Shown piece after piece: positions 32,527 to 40,937 of a DNA stretch of 64,000 nucleotides. Numbering within the stretch: position 1 is the stretch's first letter; each line of letters begins with the position of its first letter. Origin of the DNA: CAZFLM01 sp964519955. Its GTDB lineage: Bacteria; Armatimonadota; Chthonomonadetes; Chthonomonadales; CAJBBX01. A program made the translations under genes and the position numbers. Below the pieces are notes generated by a model that had not been told where the DNA came from, ran no database searches, and saw nothing but the letters and a program-made list of their open reading frames with translations. The DNA lies in assembly GCA_964519955.1 (NCBI GenBank), contig CAZFLM010000015.1, forward strand, positions 1 through 64,000, in the 5' to 3' direction.

Positions 32527-34920
32527 ATGACTAGGCGACTTACCGTGCTGGCGATCACCATCGCCGTCTTGGCGTCCCTGTTCGGCTGCGGCGGCGGAGG
32601 CAGCTCCAAGAGCGCGCGCGGGCGGGTGCAGGTAACTGTGGCGTGGCCCACCCGCAGCCGGCTCATCCCGCTGGCCGCCAATAGCATCAAGGTCAGCATC
32701 TCGGCGGACGGCATCGCCACGCAGACACTCACGATCGTGCGGCCTCAGACCAAGGCGAGCTTCGCCGATGTGCCGCCGGGCTCCTTCACGATGACCGCGA
32801 CCGCGTACCCGAATGCCGACGGAACTGGGACGGCGCTCGCGGTGGCGTCCGTGCCGGTGACCGTGGTCGCGAGCCAGACCGTCTCGCCGACGCTGACGAT
32901 GGACAGCACGATCGACCACGTCGAACTCGCCCTCGCGGGCGGGGCGTACGTCGAGGTGCACCGCACGCGCCAGGTGGTGATGACTGCCAAGGACGCGAGC
33001 GGCAGCGTCGTGATGACCACGCCTGGCAAGATCGCGTGGGGGTCGGGCAACACCGGCGTGGCCACCGTCGACGGCAGCGGCAACGTGTACGGCGCCACGC
33101 TCGGCAACGCCACCATCTCGGCCACGGAGACAGAGTCCGGCAAGAGCGCGACGCTCGACGTATCCGTTATTCCGGTGGCCCTCAGCGCGCTCTACTTCTG
33201 TGCCTGGGAGCCCCAGGTCGTGCGCATCAACGACATGGCCGGCGGGGGCATGACCCAGTTGAAGCCGCAGCTCGGCTGCTCGCAACTCGTCAACCCCGAG
33301 AGCGTCGCGACCTCCTCCGATGGTCACATCTACATCGCGGACACCGGTAACAACCGGATCGTACGATGGAACGACGCCACGGGGGCGGGCGCAGTCACTC
33401 TGGGCGGCCCGGCCCTGGGCTCTGGCGTCGGCCAGTTCAGCGCGCCGTCGGGAGTCGCGATCGGTCCTGACCAGAAGATCTACGTCGCCGACGCGGGCAA
33501 CCGCAGGGTTGTCCGCATGGACGACATCAGCGGCTCCGGATGGGTTGCGTACACGTTCTCCGATCCGAACTGGCAGCCGGCGCGCCTGTGCGTCGACCAG
33601 GCCGGTCGCATCTACGTGCTCTTCCCCAACATCGGCAAGGTCGCCCGAATGGACAGCATGACGGGCGCAGGCTTCACCACGTTCGGAAGCTGGGGATCTG
33701 GCCCTGGGCAGTTGCTTGCCCCCCAGGGCATCGCGGTTGGTCCCTCGGGCGCCATCTACGTCTGCGACCGGGGCAACGACCGCATCGTTCGCATCACGGA
33801 TATGACCGGCGCCGGCTGGCAGACCCACTCCACGGGCGACTATCCATACGGGATATTCGTCGACTCCAGCGAGCGGATCTGGTTGGCGGGAGGCGTGCCC
33901 CTCATGATGCCCGCGCCGTGCATGGCGCGCATGGACGACATGTCCGGCGCCGGCCTTGTGCGGTTTGGCCTCCAGGGCGGCGGAACCGGGCAGTTCCTCA
34001 ACCCGATGGGCATGTGCATCACCTCCGCGGGCAAGATCGTGGTGGCCGACCGAAACAACGACCGGGTGGTGCAGATCGACGACATCGACTGCTCGGGTTG
34101 GCAGGCCGCCTATGGCTGGGGCTCGGTGACCGGTTCGCTCGGCCAGCCGATCGCCACCGCAACCGACAGCGCCGGGCGCGTCTACATCCTCGACTACGAT
34201 CTGTGCGAGGTCATCCGGGTCGACGATATGTCGGGTGCGGGCTGGACGGTCTACGGCAAGCCTGGGGAGGGAGCCGGCTGCTTCCGAAGCCCGTGCGCGC
34301 TCGCGATCGGTCCGGATGATCGCATCTACGTTGCCGACGCGGGGAACAACCGCGTCACCCGCATGGACGACATGTCGGGCGCCGGCTGGACCACGTTTGG
34401 GACGGGCGGCCCCGACACGGGCCAGTTCAACTACCCGTGTGGCCTGGCAGTTGACGGGAGCAGCCGTATCTGGGTCGCCGACGCCCTCAACCACCGCATC
34501 GTCCGGATGTACGATATGGCGGGCGCGGGGCTCGCGACGCTCGACATGAGGACGGTGGCCGGTAGTGGATACCTCGGGCCGAGCTGTGTCGCGATCGACA
34601 CAGCGGGCCGAGTGGTGATCTCGGACGGCGACAACAACGTAGCCCGTATCGACGACATCTCTGGGGCCGGCTTCGTTACGTACGGCTCCGCCGGGAGCGG
34701 TGTCGGGCAGTTCAACATCATCAGGGGTCTGTTCGTGGACGGGGCCAACCGCATCTATGTGGCTGACGCCATGAACAACCGCATAGCGCGGATCGACGAC
34801 ATGACCGGCGCGGGCTGGACAACCTACACGCCCACCGGCGCGGCGCTATACCCGGGCGGCCTGGGCGGCCGCGCCGCATCGCTCAAACGCGCGGCCGCGC
34901 TGCGCCAGTTCCGCCGCTAA
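32527..34920 (+). CDS. NHL-repeat beta-propeller lipoprotein
   Basis: 797 aa. The lipobox is LASLFGCGGGG (Phe at -2 is unusual). Residues 40-220 are Ig-like (IAWGSGNTGVATVDGSGNVY). From about 225 to the end there are about twelve NHL-type propeller repeats of about 40-47 residues, each with IYVADAGNNRxxR and a strand such as MDDMSGAGWTTFG. Each repeat starts with a glycine-rich PxGIAxGP segment. That is enough for two six-bladed propellers. NHL proteins scaffold protein or glycan binding; the ligand is unknown. An intrinsic-terminator-like hairpin follows at 34930. Confidence 0.88.
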   Translation: MTRRLTVLAITIAVLASLFGCGGGGSSKSARGRVQVTVAWPTRSRLIPLAANSIKVSISADGIATQTLTIVRPQTKASFADVPPGSFTMTATAYPNADGTGTALAVASVPVTVVASQTVSPTLTMDSTIDHVELALAGGAYVEVHRTRQVVMTAKDASGSVVMTTPGKIAWGSGNTGVATVDGSGNVYGATLGNATISATETESGKSATLDVSVIPVALSALYFCAWEPQVVRINDMAGGGMTQLKPQLGCSQLVNPESVATSSDGHIYIADTGNNRIVRWNDATGAGAVTLGGPALGSGVGQFSAPSGVAIGPDQKIYVADAGNRRVVRMDDISGSGWVAYTFSDPNWQPARLCVDQAGRIYVLFPNIGKVARMDSMTGAGFTTFGSWGSGPGQLLAPQGIAVGPSGAIYVCDRGNDRIVRITDMTGAGWQTHSTGDYPYGIFVDSSERIWLAGGVPLMMPAPCMARMDDMSGAGLVRFGLQGGGTGQFLNPMGMCITSAGKIVVADRNNDRVVQIDDIDCSGWQAAYGWGSVTGSLGQPIATATDSAGRVYILDYDLCEVIRVDDMSGAGWTVYGKPGEGAGCFRSPCALAIGPDDRIYVADAGNNRVTRMDDMSGAGWTTFGTGGPDTGQFNYPCGLAVDGSSRIWVADALNHRIVRMYDMAGAGLATLDMRTVAGSGYLGPSCVAIDTAGRVVISDGDNNVARIDDISGAGFVTYGSAGSGVGQFNIIRGLFVDGANRIYVADAMNNRIARIDDMTGAGWTTYTPTGAALYPGGLGGRAASLKRAAALRQFRR

Positions 34921-34929
34921 CCACCACCA

Positions 34930-34962
34930 CATCGGGAGCCCGCCACCCGCGGGCTCCCGATG
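34930..34962 (+). terminator. Strong hairpin after the NHL lipoprotein gene
   Basis: A 14-bp perfect stem (CATCGGGAGCCCGC and its reverse complement) with a 5-nt loop, 10 bp after the stop codon. There is no T-tract, but the stem is long enough to act as a terminator or 3'-end protector. Confidence 0.6.
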
Positions 34963-35011
34963 ACTTCATCCCCGGCCTACCGGCGTTCGCCGCCCCGCGC
35001 TTCGCGGGGCC

Positions 35012-35148
35012 GGACGCAGCAAGCGGCGTCCCTACGACCATCCGAACACGATGTACCCCATCGCCGGGTCGCCCAGCGGCACGACGACCCTCGCGCTGCG
35101 TCCTGCCTGGCCCAGCACCCACCGGTAGGGACGCCGCTTGCTGCGTCC
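35012..35148. repeat. Inverted pair of REP family B elements (BIME-like)
   Basis: Copies at 35012-35035 (minus orientation) and 35125-35148 (plus). Each reads GTAG, stem GGACGC, loop CGCTTGCT, stem GCGTCC. They face each other across 89 bp downstream of the RAYT gene. A separate 8-bp hairpin (34992-35010) lies directly beside the first. Confidence 0.8.
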
Positions 35149-35176
35149 TGCCGCTGGCGTCGGGCGCCGCGATGGC

Positions 35177-35674
35177 TTATCCGTACGCTCCGGTATCGTC
35201 GTTCACCTCGTGCCATCGCGCCGGGTTGTCGGCGATGTACCGTCTGGCACGCTCCATCTCCACCTCGTCGCGTATCACCCGGTCAAAGAAGCGCGGCTGC
35301 CAGACGGCGGCGCCCGGCGTGCCGCGACGTCGGTTCACCTCGATGCCGGTAATTGGCTTGAACGCGCGCAGGATGCCGGACAGCGGCGTCCGCGCCAGGC
35401 CATCCCCATGGAGCAGCACAATGGCGTGCAGGTGGTCCGGCATGATCACGCAGGCGTCCAGCGCCACGTTCGCGAACCGGTCCGGGAGCGCTTCCCACTG
35501 TGCCTGGACGATCGCGCCTGCCTCGGTGAGCACCACGTCGCCGTCCCGTATCGTGGCGAGCATCGCCTCGCGCTGCGCCGTGCACAGCGTCACGAAGTAG
35601 GCGCCGCCGCGCGCGTAGTCGTAGCCACGAAGGCGCATGGCGCGGCGATGGTGTAGTTCCGGGTCATATCGCAT
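35177..35674 (-). CDS. REP-associated tyrosine transposase (RAYT, Y1_Tnp)
   Basis: 165-aa single-domain Y1 transposase. Visible are RLRGYDYARGGAYFVTLCT at the start, the HUH metal site in CVIMPDHLHAIV (His-x-His), and the C-terminal tyrosine helix in RYIADNPARWHEV. RAYTs are domesticated relatives of IS200/IS605 enzymes that nick at a GTAG tetranucleotide 5' of a hairpin. Here GTAG-hairpin repeats flank the gene on both sides (35012, 35125 and the array from 35798), which strongly suggests they are its cognate substrates. The ATG at 35674 gives the usual N-terminal start. Confidence 0.93.
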   Translation of the reverse strand: MRYDPELHHRRAMRLRGYDYARGGAYFVTLCTAQREAMLATIRDGDVVLTEAGAIVQAQWEALPDRFANVALDACVIMPDHLHAIVLLHGDGLARTPLSGILRAFKPITGIEVNRRRGTPGAAVWQPRFFDRVIRDEVEMERARRYIADNPARWHEVNDDTGAYG

Positions 35675-35797
35675 GGCGGGCGTCTGGGATCACCGTTGTG
35701 AGGGGCGGCGTGGCCCCTATTGCCATACCGTTTAGCTGCCGTCACGGCGAAGTCCTGCCAGGGGCGCGACCGTCATGGAGGTGCAGCACCCCGTCTA

Positions 35798-36363
35798 GGA
35801 CGCAGCAAGCGGCGTCCCTACCTCCGCCCCGCACCCCGGCTAGGACGCAGCAAGCGGCGTCCCTACCTCCGCCCCGCACCCCGGCTAAGACGCAGCAAGC
35901 CGCGTCCCTACCTCCGCGTCGCACCCCGGCTAGGACGCAGCAAGCGGCGTCCCTACCTCCGCCCCGCACCCCGGCTAAGACGCAGCAAGCCGCGTCCCTA
36001 CCTCCGCGTCGCACCCCGGCTAGGACGCAGCAAGCGGCGTCCCTACCTCCGCCCCGCANNNNNNNNNNNNNNNNNNNNNNNNNNNNNNNNNNNNNNNNNN
36101 NNNNNNNNNNNNNNNNNNNNNNNNNNNNNNNNNNNNNNNNNNNNNNNNNNNNNNNNNNCACCCCGGCTAGGACGCAGCAAGCGGCGTCCCTACCTCCGCC
36201 CCGCACCCCGGCTCAGTTTCCGTGAGAATCCGCACCGGCTATTGACAAGGACGCAGCAGGCGGCGTCCCTACCAGCCGCGTCGCACCCCGGCTAGGACGC
36301 AGCAAGCGGCGTCCCTACCTCCGCCCCGCACCCCGGCTAAGACGCAGCAAGCGGCGTCCCTAC
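35798..36363 (-). repeat. REP family B tandem array, 45-bp period, interrupted by a gap
   Basis: Ten visible copies (starts 35798, 35843, 35888, 35933, 35978, 36023, 36170, 36249, 36295, 36340). On the minus strand each is GTAG, GGACGC stem, 8-nt loop, GCGTCC stem. The 21-bp spacer alternates CTCCGCCCC... and CTCCGCGTC..., and REP variants alternate too, giving a 90-bp higher-order unit over 35843-36058. Real copy number is unknown because of the gap. Confidence 0.9.
36059..36158. other. Assembly gap (100 N) inside the REP array
   Basis: Exactly 100 N. Both edges fall inside the 21-bp spacer of the 45-bp repeat, so the array was collapsed or unresolved by short reads. Confidence 0.95.
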
Positions 36364-36470
36364 CTCCGCCCCGCACCGCCCCACTTTCCACTTTCAACTC
36401 TGCACTTGCCACTTTCCCCACAGGACCCACGCCTCCCCGCGCCGAACAACTCCCCCAGGAGGACCCCGCC

Positions 36471-39400
36471 ATGCGCATCGCCGCCATCGCCGCACTCGTT
36501 GCCATCCTAGCTGCGCCCGCCGCCGCCCAGAACGTCTACCCCGACTCCGGCTTCGAGAAGACCGGCGAGGCCGGGCAGGCCCGCTCCGGCCAGCGCGCCG
36601 CGCACCTCGTCGTCGGGGCGCACAGCCACTGGACCGCGCTCGGCGGCAGCGTCGACGTGCAGCCCTTCGCGCGCTACCGCGTCACCGAGTGGGTGCGGGG
36701 CAGCATCGGCGAGGGCACCCTCCACGCGCCCTACTGCTACCAGTGGGACAGCTACGAGTGGTCCTTCCTCAGCGCGCCCGCCCTCCGCCCGAGCGGGGAG
36801 TGGGTCCGGGTCGAGACCACCTTCGTCAGCCCCACCAAGACCATGTTCGTCCACCCGCTCGGCGCCATGGACGCCGGGAATGTCGACGTCTGGGTCGATG
36901 ACATCGTCGTCGAGAAGATCGAGGAGCCCGCCGCCGCGATGGCCGCCATCGAGGCCAAGCAGAAGCCCTCCGACGACGAGCTGCGCCTCCTGGCCCGCTG
37001 GTACGTCGCCAAGGGCCGCGCCGCCGATGCCGCCGATCTGCTGGGCCGCGTCGATGGCCTCGCCCGAGCCGACATCGCCACCGTCCTCGCCCGGGCCACC
37101 AGGGACCTCAAGGCCCGCGCCCGCTTCGTCAAGGAGGTCGTCGCCAACGGCGGCCCCACCTATCACGACGGCCCGCAGGTCCTCAACGAGATCACTCGGG
37201 GCTACACCGAGGCCCAGCGGCTCCAGCTCGTCGTCGAGGGCGTCCTCGCGAACCCCGAGTCGGAGCGCGCCGTGCGGTCTGCCTGCACCTACGCCGCCGC
37301 CTTGATGGGCCCTCAAGCGTATCCGTGCACCCTCGCGCGCCGCCGTGCGAACGTGGCCGTCGTCGTGGGAGCGCTCAAGCAGGTCGCGGCGGCCCTCGCC
37401 AAGGGGACTCCGCAAGCCGCGGAACTGGAGGCCGCCATGCAGACCGTCAGTCGCAAGGCCGCCGAGATCGACGCGCAGGCCCGCGCCCTGGGCCACTGCG
37501 TCCTCAAGATCGGCGACGCCACCGTCACCGCCAAGACCCACGCCATCGCGGTGCCGAGGAAGGCCACCCCGCAGGAGGGCTACGCCGGGCTGGAGCTGCA
37601 GGTCCACCTCGAGCTGGTCACCGGCCAGGTGCTGCCCATCGTCGACGAGCAGGAACTCGGCAAGGCGCATCCCATCTACGTCGGCAACTGCCAGTCGCCC
37701 CAGGCGGCGAAGCTGCGCGGCAGCCTGGCCCCGCTCGGCCTCGAAGGGCTGCGCATCCACGCCGCCGGCCCCGCCCTGATGCTCGCGGGCGGCAAGCGCG
37801 GCGTCCTCTACGCGGTCTACACCTTCCTCGAGGACTACCTCGGCTGCCGCTGGTTCACCCCCGACTGCCAGACCTGGCCCAAGTCCGGCGTCATCAAGAT
37901 CGGCGCCATCGACCGCACCGTCAAGCCCGCGCTGGAGTACCGCGCCGGCGACTACCCCGTGCTCGTGCCCGGCCAGTTCGCAGCGCGCCTGCGCATGAAT
38001 GGCCGCGTCTGCACCCAGTCGGAGGAGCAGGGGAGCATCGTCGGCGTCAACAACCTGGCCCACACGTTCCAGTTCCTCTGCCCGCCCGAGCAGTACTTCG
38101 CCTCGCACCCCGAGTACTTCTCGCTCGTGGGCGGCAAGCGCCAGTCCGGCTACGCCCAGCTCTGCCTCAGCAACCCCGAGGTGCTCAAGATCGTCATCGC
38201 CGCCGTGCGCAAGCAGATCCGCGAGAACCCCGGCCAGACCGTCTTCTCCGTCTCGCAGAACGACACCGACATGCACTGCGAGTGCGACAAGTGCACCGCA
38301 ATCGCGAACGAGGAGGGCAGCCAGGCGGGCCCGATGATCCGCTTCGTCAACGCCGTCGCGGACGACATCAAGAAGGACTACCCCAACGTCGCCATCGAGA
38401 CCCTGGCCTACCAGTACACCCGCAAGCCCCCAGCGATCACCAAGCCCCGCCCGAACGTCATCGTCTGCCTCTGCAGCATCGAGTGCTGCTTCGTGCATCC
38501 ACTAGGCGGCGACCCGTTCAACGCGTCCTTCGTTCGCGATATCACCGGCTGGTCGCTGATCTGCAAGCGTCTCTGGATCTGGGATTACGTCATAAACTAC
38601 GCTCATAGCATTTGCCCCTTCCCGAACCTGTACGTGCTGAAGCCGAACATCCGGTTCTTCATCGAGCACGGGGTGCGGGGCATCTACGAGGAGTCCTGTT
38701 ACTACACGAAGGGCTCCGAGATGCAGGAGCTGCGCAACTACATCATGGGCAAGACGCTGTGGGACCCGAACTACGACACGAACAAGGCGATCGACGAGTT
38801 CTGCGCGGCCTACTATGGCGCGGCAGGGCCGTTCGTCCGGAGCTACGTGAAGCTCATCCACGACGAGACGCAGCTCGACCCGAAGGAGCACGTGATGATC
38901 TACACGCACCCGCGCGACTACGTGACCCCGAAGATGATCGCCGAGGGCAAGGCGCTGTTCGACCAGGCTGAGGCCGCGGTGAAGGACGATGCGCTGCTGC
39001 TGCACCGGGTGCAGGTGGCGCGCCTGCCCATCCTCTACGCGGAGATCACGCTGGCGCAGAGCGGCGCCTGGGTGGAGAAGGGCGATAAGCTGGAGCGCGC
39101 CGCGGCCGACATGTCCACGCTGGCCGAGCAGTTCGAGAAGATCGCGCGCGCCGAGGGAGTGACGATGATCCGCGAGGGCGGCGACGATGCGACGCTCGAT
39201 GCGTGGCTGAAGACGGTGCCGCGCCGCCCGGCCGCATTGCCCATCGAGCGGCTGAAGAGCGGCCTGCTGCAGCTCGACGTGCTGCCGGACCTCGGCGGGC
39301 GCATCTGGCGGATGTCCACCGCGCAGGGCGGGCAGGTGCTGGTGACGAACGGCGGCCCGGGCGCCTGGGACGCGGCAAATGGCGGCTACGAGGAGTACAG

Positions 39401-39947
39401 CACCAGCGAGTACCACTCGCCCGGCTGGCAGGAGGCGTACGCGGTCAAGGACCGCTCCGAGCGGGCCATCACGCTGGAGGCCGACCTGACCAATGGGCTG
39501 CGGCTGACGCGCCGCATCGAGTTGGGCGAGGCGAAGTCGGTGGTGAGCATCGCGTCCACCGTGACGAACGTGTCCGGCGCCGCGCGCACGGCCTGCCTGC
39601 GCGTCCACCCGGAGTTCGCGGTGAAGGACATCGCCAGCCTGCAGGTGCGCGTCCGCAAGCCGGATGGTTCGTGGCACGTCGTGGCGCTGGCGAACCCGGC
39701 CGACCCCGCCGCCGAGAAGAGCATGTGGCTCGACGGGAACGACGTGCCGGCGGGCGAGTGGCAGATCGTGGACGGCGCCGGGAAGGTGCTGATCTCCGAC
39801 CAGTTGCAGCGGGACCAGATCGGCAAGTGCCTGCTGAACTGGCACGGCGCGAAGCAGCGGGTGAACCTGGAGCTGTACTCGCCGGAGAAGCCGCTGGCGC
39901 CCGGCGAGAGCATCACGATCGAGCACAGCTACACGGTGGGCGGGTAG
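36471..39947 (+). CDS. Secreted multidomain DUF4838 glycan-active protein
   Basis: 1158 aa. Signal peptide MRIAAIAALVAILAAPAAAQ. Residues 20-150 look like a carbohydrate-binding beta-sandwich, 340-480 like the GH20/GH67 N-terminal accessory fold (MLAGGKRGVLYAVYTFLEDY, LGCRWFTPD), and about 489-760 is DUF4838 with SVSQNDTDMHCECDKCTAI and VRGIYEESCYYTKG. From 933 (LDVLPDLGGRIWRM) there is a galactose-mutarotase-like beta domain. DUF4838 is related to alpha-glucuronidases of GH67 and is common in polysaccharide degraders. Acidic residues in the NDTD and YEES motifs are candidate catalytic ones. AGGAGG precedes the ATG by 8 nt. Substrate unknown. Confidence 0.85.
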   Translation: MRIAAIAALVAILAAPAAAQNVYPDSGFEKTGEAGQARSGQRAAHLVVGAHSHWTALGGSVDVQPFARYRVTEWVRGSIGEGTLHAPYCYQWDSYEWSFLSAPALRPSGEWVRVETTFVSPTKTMFVHPLGAMDAGNVDVWVDDIVVEKIEEPAAAMAAIEAKQKPSDDELRLLARWYVAKGRAADAADLLGRVDGLARADIATVLARATRDLKARARFVKEVVANGGPTYHDGPQVLNEITRGYTEAQRLQLVVEGVLANPESERAVRSACTYAAALMGPQAYPCTLARRRANVAVVVGALKQVAAALAKGTPQAAELEAAMQTVSRKAAEIDAQARALGHCVLKIGDATVTAKTHAIAVPRKATPQEGYAGLELQVHLELVTGQVLPIVDEQELGKAHPIYVGNCQSPQAAKLRGSLAPLGLEGLRIHAAGPALMLAGGKRGVLYAVYTFLEDYLGCRWFTPDCQTWPKSGVIKIGAIDRTVKPALEYRAGDYPVLVPGQFAARLRMNGRVCTQSEEQGSIVGVNNLAHTFQFLCPPEQYFASHPEYFSLVGGKRQSGYAQLCLSNPEVLKIVIAAVRKQIRENPGQTVFSVSQNDTDMHCECDKCTAIANEEGSQAGPMIRFVNAVADDIKKDYPNVAIETLAYQYTRKPPAITKPRPNVIVCLCSIECCFVHPLGGDPFNASFVRDITGWSLICKRLWIWDYVINYAHSICPFPNLYVLKPNIRFFIEHGVRGIYEESCYYTKGSEMQELRNYIMGKTLWDPNYDTNKAIDEFCAAYYGAAGPFVRSYVKLIHDETQLDPKEHVMIYTHPRDYVTPKMIAEGKALFDQAEAAVKDDALLLHRVQVARLPILYAEITLAQSGAWVEKGDKLERAAADMSTLAEQFEKIARAEGVTMIREGGDDATLDAWLKTVPRRPAALPIERLKSGLLQLDVLPDLGGRIWRMSTAQGGQVLVTNGGPGAWDAANGGYEEYSTSEYHSPGWQEAYAVKDRSERAITLEADLTNGLRLTRRIELGEAKSVVSIASTVTNVSGAARTACLRVHPEFAVKDIASLQVRVRKPDGSWHVVALANPADPAAEKSMWLDGNDVPAGEWQIVDGAGKVLISDQLQRDQIGKCLLNWHGAKQRVNLELYSPEKPLAPGESITIEHSYTVGG

Positions 39948-39954
39948 GGGCTGC

Positions 39955-40085
39955 GCCCCCCCCAGCCCCCAATACTGGGGGAGTCTACGTGGTCGCGGTG
40001 TGGTAGGTGTCGGAGCTCCCGCGGCGGTGTCACTGATGCAGGCGGTGGTGGCAAGTTCTCCCCCAGCAGTGGGGGGCGGGGGGCC
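39955..40085. repeat. G/C-homopolymer inverted-repeat element
   Basis: A left arm at about 39956-39982 (CCCCCAGCCCCC, AATA, CTGGGGGAG) and an inverted right arm at 40058-40085 (CTCCCCCAGCAGTGGGGGG...) bracket about 75 bp between the DUF4838 stop and the first carrier-protein gene. Each arm is itself a short hairpin. It may be a small mobile or terminator-like element. Confidence 0.45.
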
Positions 40086-40138
40086 AGCGGCGCCGGGCGC
40101 CGCACTATCTCGCGCCGGAGCCCGAGGGAGGTGCCGCC

Positions 40139-40588
40139 ATGGCCGATAAGTGGGAGTGGGTGGCGCTGCCGCCGCGTCGCCCGGTCCGCTGCGACGACCC
40201 GACGACGCTGGGGCGGGTGATCGGCATCGTCAAGCAGGAGACCATCTCCTACCGCGGCCCAGTCGGTCCGGACACGCGGCTCGCCGATATTGAGAACGCC
40301 GATTCGATGAGCGTCCCCTCGATCATCGTCGAGATCGAGAAGCAGTTCGAGACCCGAATCCCGGACGAGGTGGCCGAGACCATGCGAACCATCCAGGACA
40401 TGGTCGACTACCTCGGCGCGAACCCGAAGCGCTTCCTCCTGCGCCCTGCCGAACCGCCGGCCGAGGGCATCGTGCTGCTGCGCCCGGCGGCCGGGGATGA
40501 CGGGACGCTGCTGCGCGCGAGCACCGAGGCGGCCGGGGGCTGCATGGACGGGCACGGAGGCCCATCCCACCACGGTTCTCGTCCGTGA
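40139..40588 (+). CDS. Acyl-carrier-like protein 1 with LLRP tail
   Basis: 149 aa. Residues 22-95 form a four-helix carrier domain (TLGRVIGIVKQE, then ADIENADSMSVPSIIVEIEK, then MRTIQDMVDYL). Ser56 in ADSMS sits where 4'-phosphopantetheine attaches. After the domain come LLRP (100), LLRP (113) and LLRA (124), a cassette also present in the HEAT protein at 61.9 kb. The last residues (from 137) are encoded by a REP-like element, which also supplies the sequence leading to the stop. No ketosynthase or ligase gene is nearby, so the acyl partner is unknown. Confidence 0.75.
   Translation: MADKWEWVALPPRRPVRCDDPTTLGRVIGIVKQETISYRGPVGPDTRLADIENADSMSVPSIIVEIEKQFETRIPDEVAETMRTIQDMVDYLGANPKRFLLRPAEPPAEGIVLLRPAAGDDGTLLRASTEAAGGCMDGHGGPSHHGSRP
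40547..40570 (-). repeat. REP-like family A element inside the 3' end of carrier gene 1
   Basis: Minus-strand GTGG, stem GATGGGC, loop CTCCGT, stem GCCCGTC. It lies in frame and encodes residues 137-144 of the carrier protein's C-terminal tail. Confidence 0.75.
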
Positions 40589-40613
40589 GTTCGGCTGAGA
40601 GATGGAGTGGGGC

Positions 40614-40937
40614 ATGAGCGAGGTGGGCAACTCGACGCTCGATCGGGTTATCGCCGTCGTCGCGGACGAGCTGATGCTGGACCCAGCGTCCATCGGACCG
40701 GAGACGGACTTCGTCGAGATCCTGGAGCGGAACTCCCTCGCGACGATGGAGGTCACCGTGCGCATCGAGGCGGAGTTCGGCGTGCGCACCCCCGACGAGG
40801 CCGCAGGGGCGCTGCGCACGGTGCAGGACCTCGTCGACTTCCTGGAGAACCCGGCGAAGCTGTTCCTGCTGCGTCCGGCAGCAAGGGACGACGGCAACCT
40901 GGTGATGCCTAGAGATCGGCCTCCAGCATCCCGATGA
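40614..40937 (+). CDS. Acyl-carrier-like protein 2
   Basis: 107 aa. A clear carrier domain: LDRVIAVVADELMLDPASIG, FVEILERNSLATMEVTVRIE, RTVQDLVDFL. Ser41 in ERNSLAT is the likely phosphopantetheine site (Asn replaces the usual Asp before it). LLRP at 85 follows the domain, as in carrier protein 1, but the second and third motifs are reduced to GNLVMPRD. ATG 40614 is preferred over 40602 because GGAG then lies 6 nt upstream. The 3' end overlaps the convergent immunity gene by 29 bp. Confidence 0.75.
   Translation: MSEVGNSTLDRVIAVVADELMLDPASIGPETDFVEILERNSLATMEVTVRIEAEFGVRTPDEAAGALRTVQDLVDFLENPAKLFLLRPAARDDGNLVMPRDRPPASR

Larger units (their letters stand above)
35675..36470. other. Gene-free stretch filled by the REP array
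   Basis: About 800 bp between the RAYT gene and the DUF4838 gene. Apart from about 120 bp next to the transposase and about 90 bp leading into the next gene, it is all REP family B repeats and a scaffold gap. Open frames through it are repeat translation and are not genes. Confidence 0.8.

Noticed and set aside
35798..36363. CRISPR array
   Set aside because: The 21-bp spacers between the 24-bp repeats are nearly identical to one another and no cas genes are near. A tandem REP array fits better.
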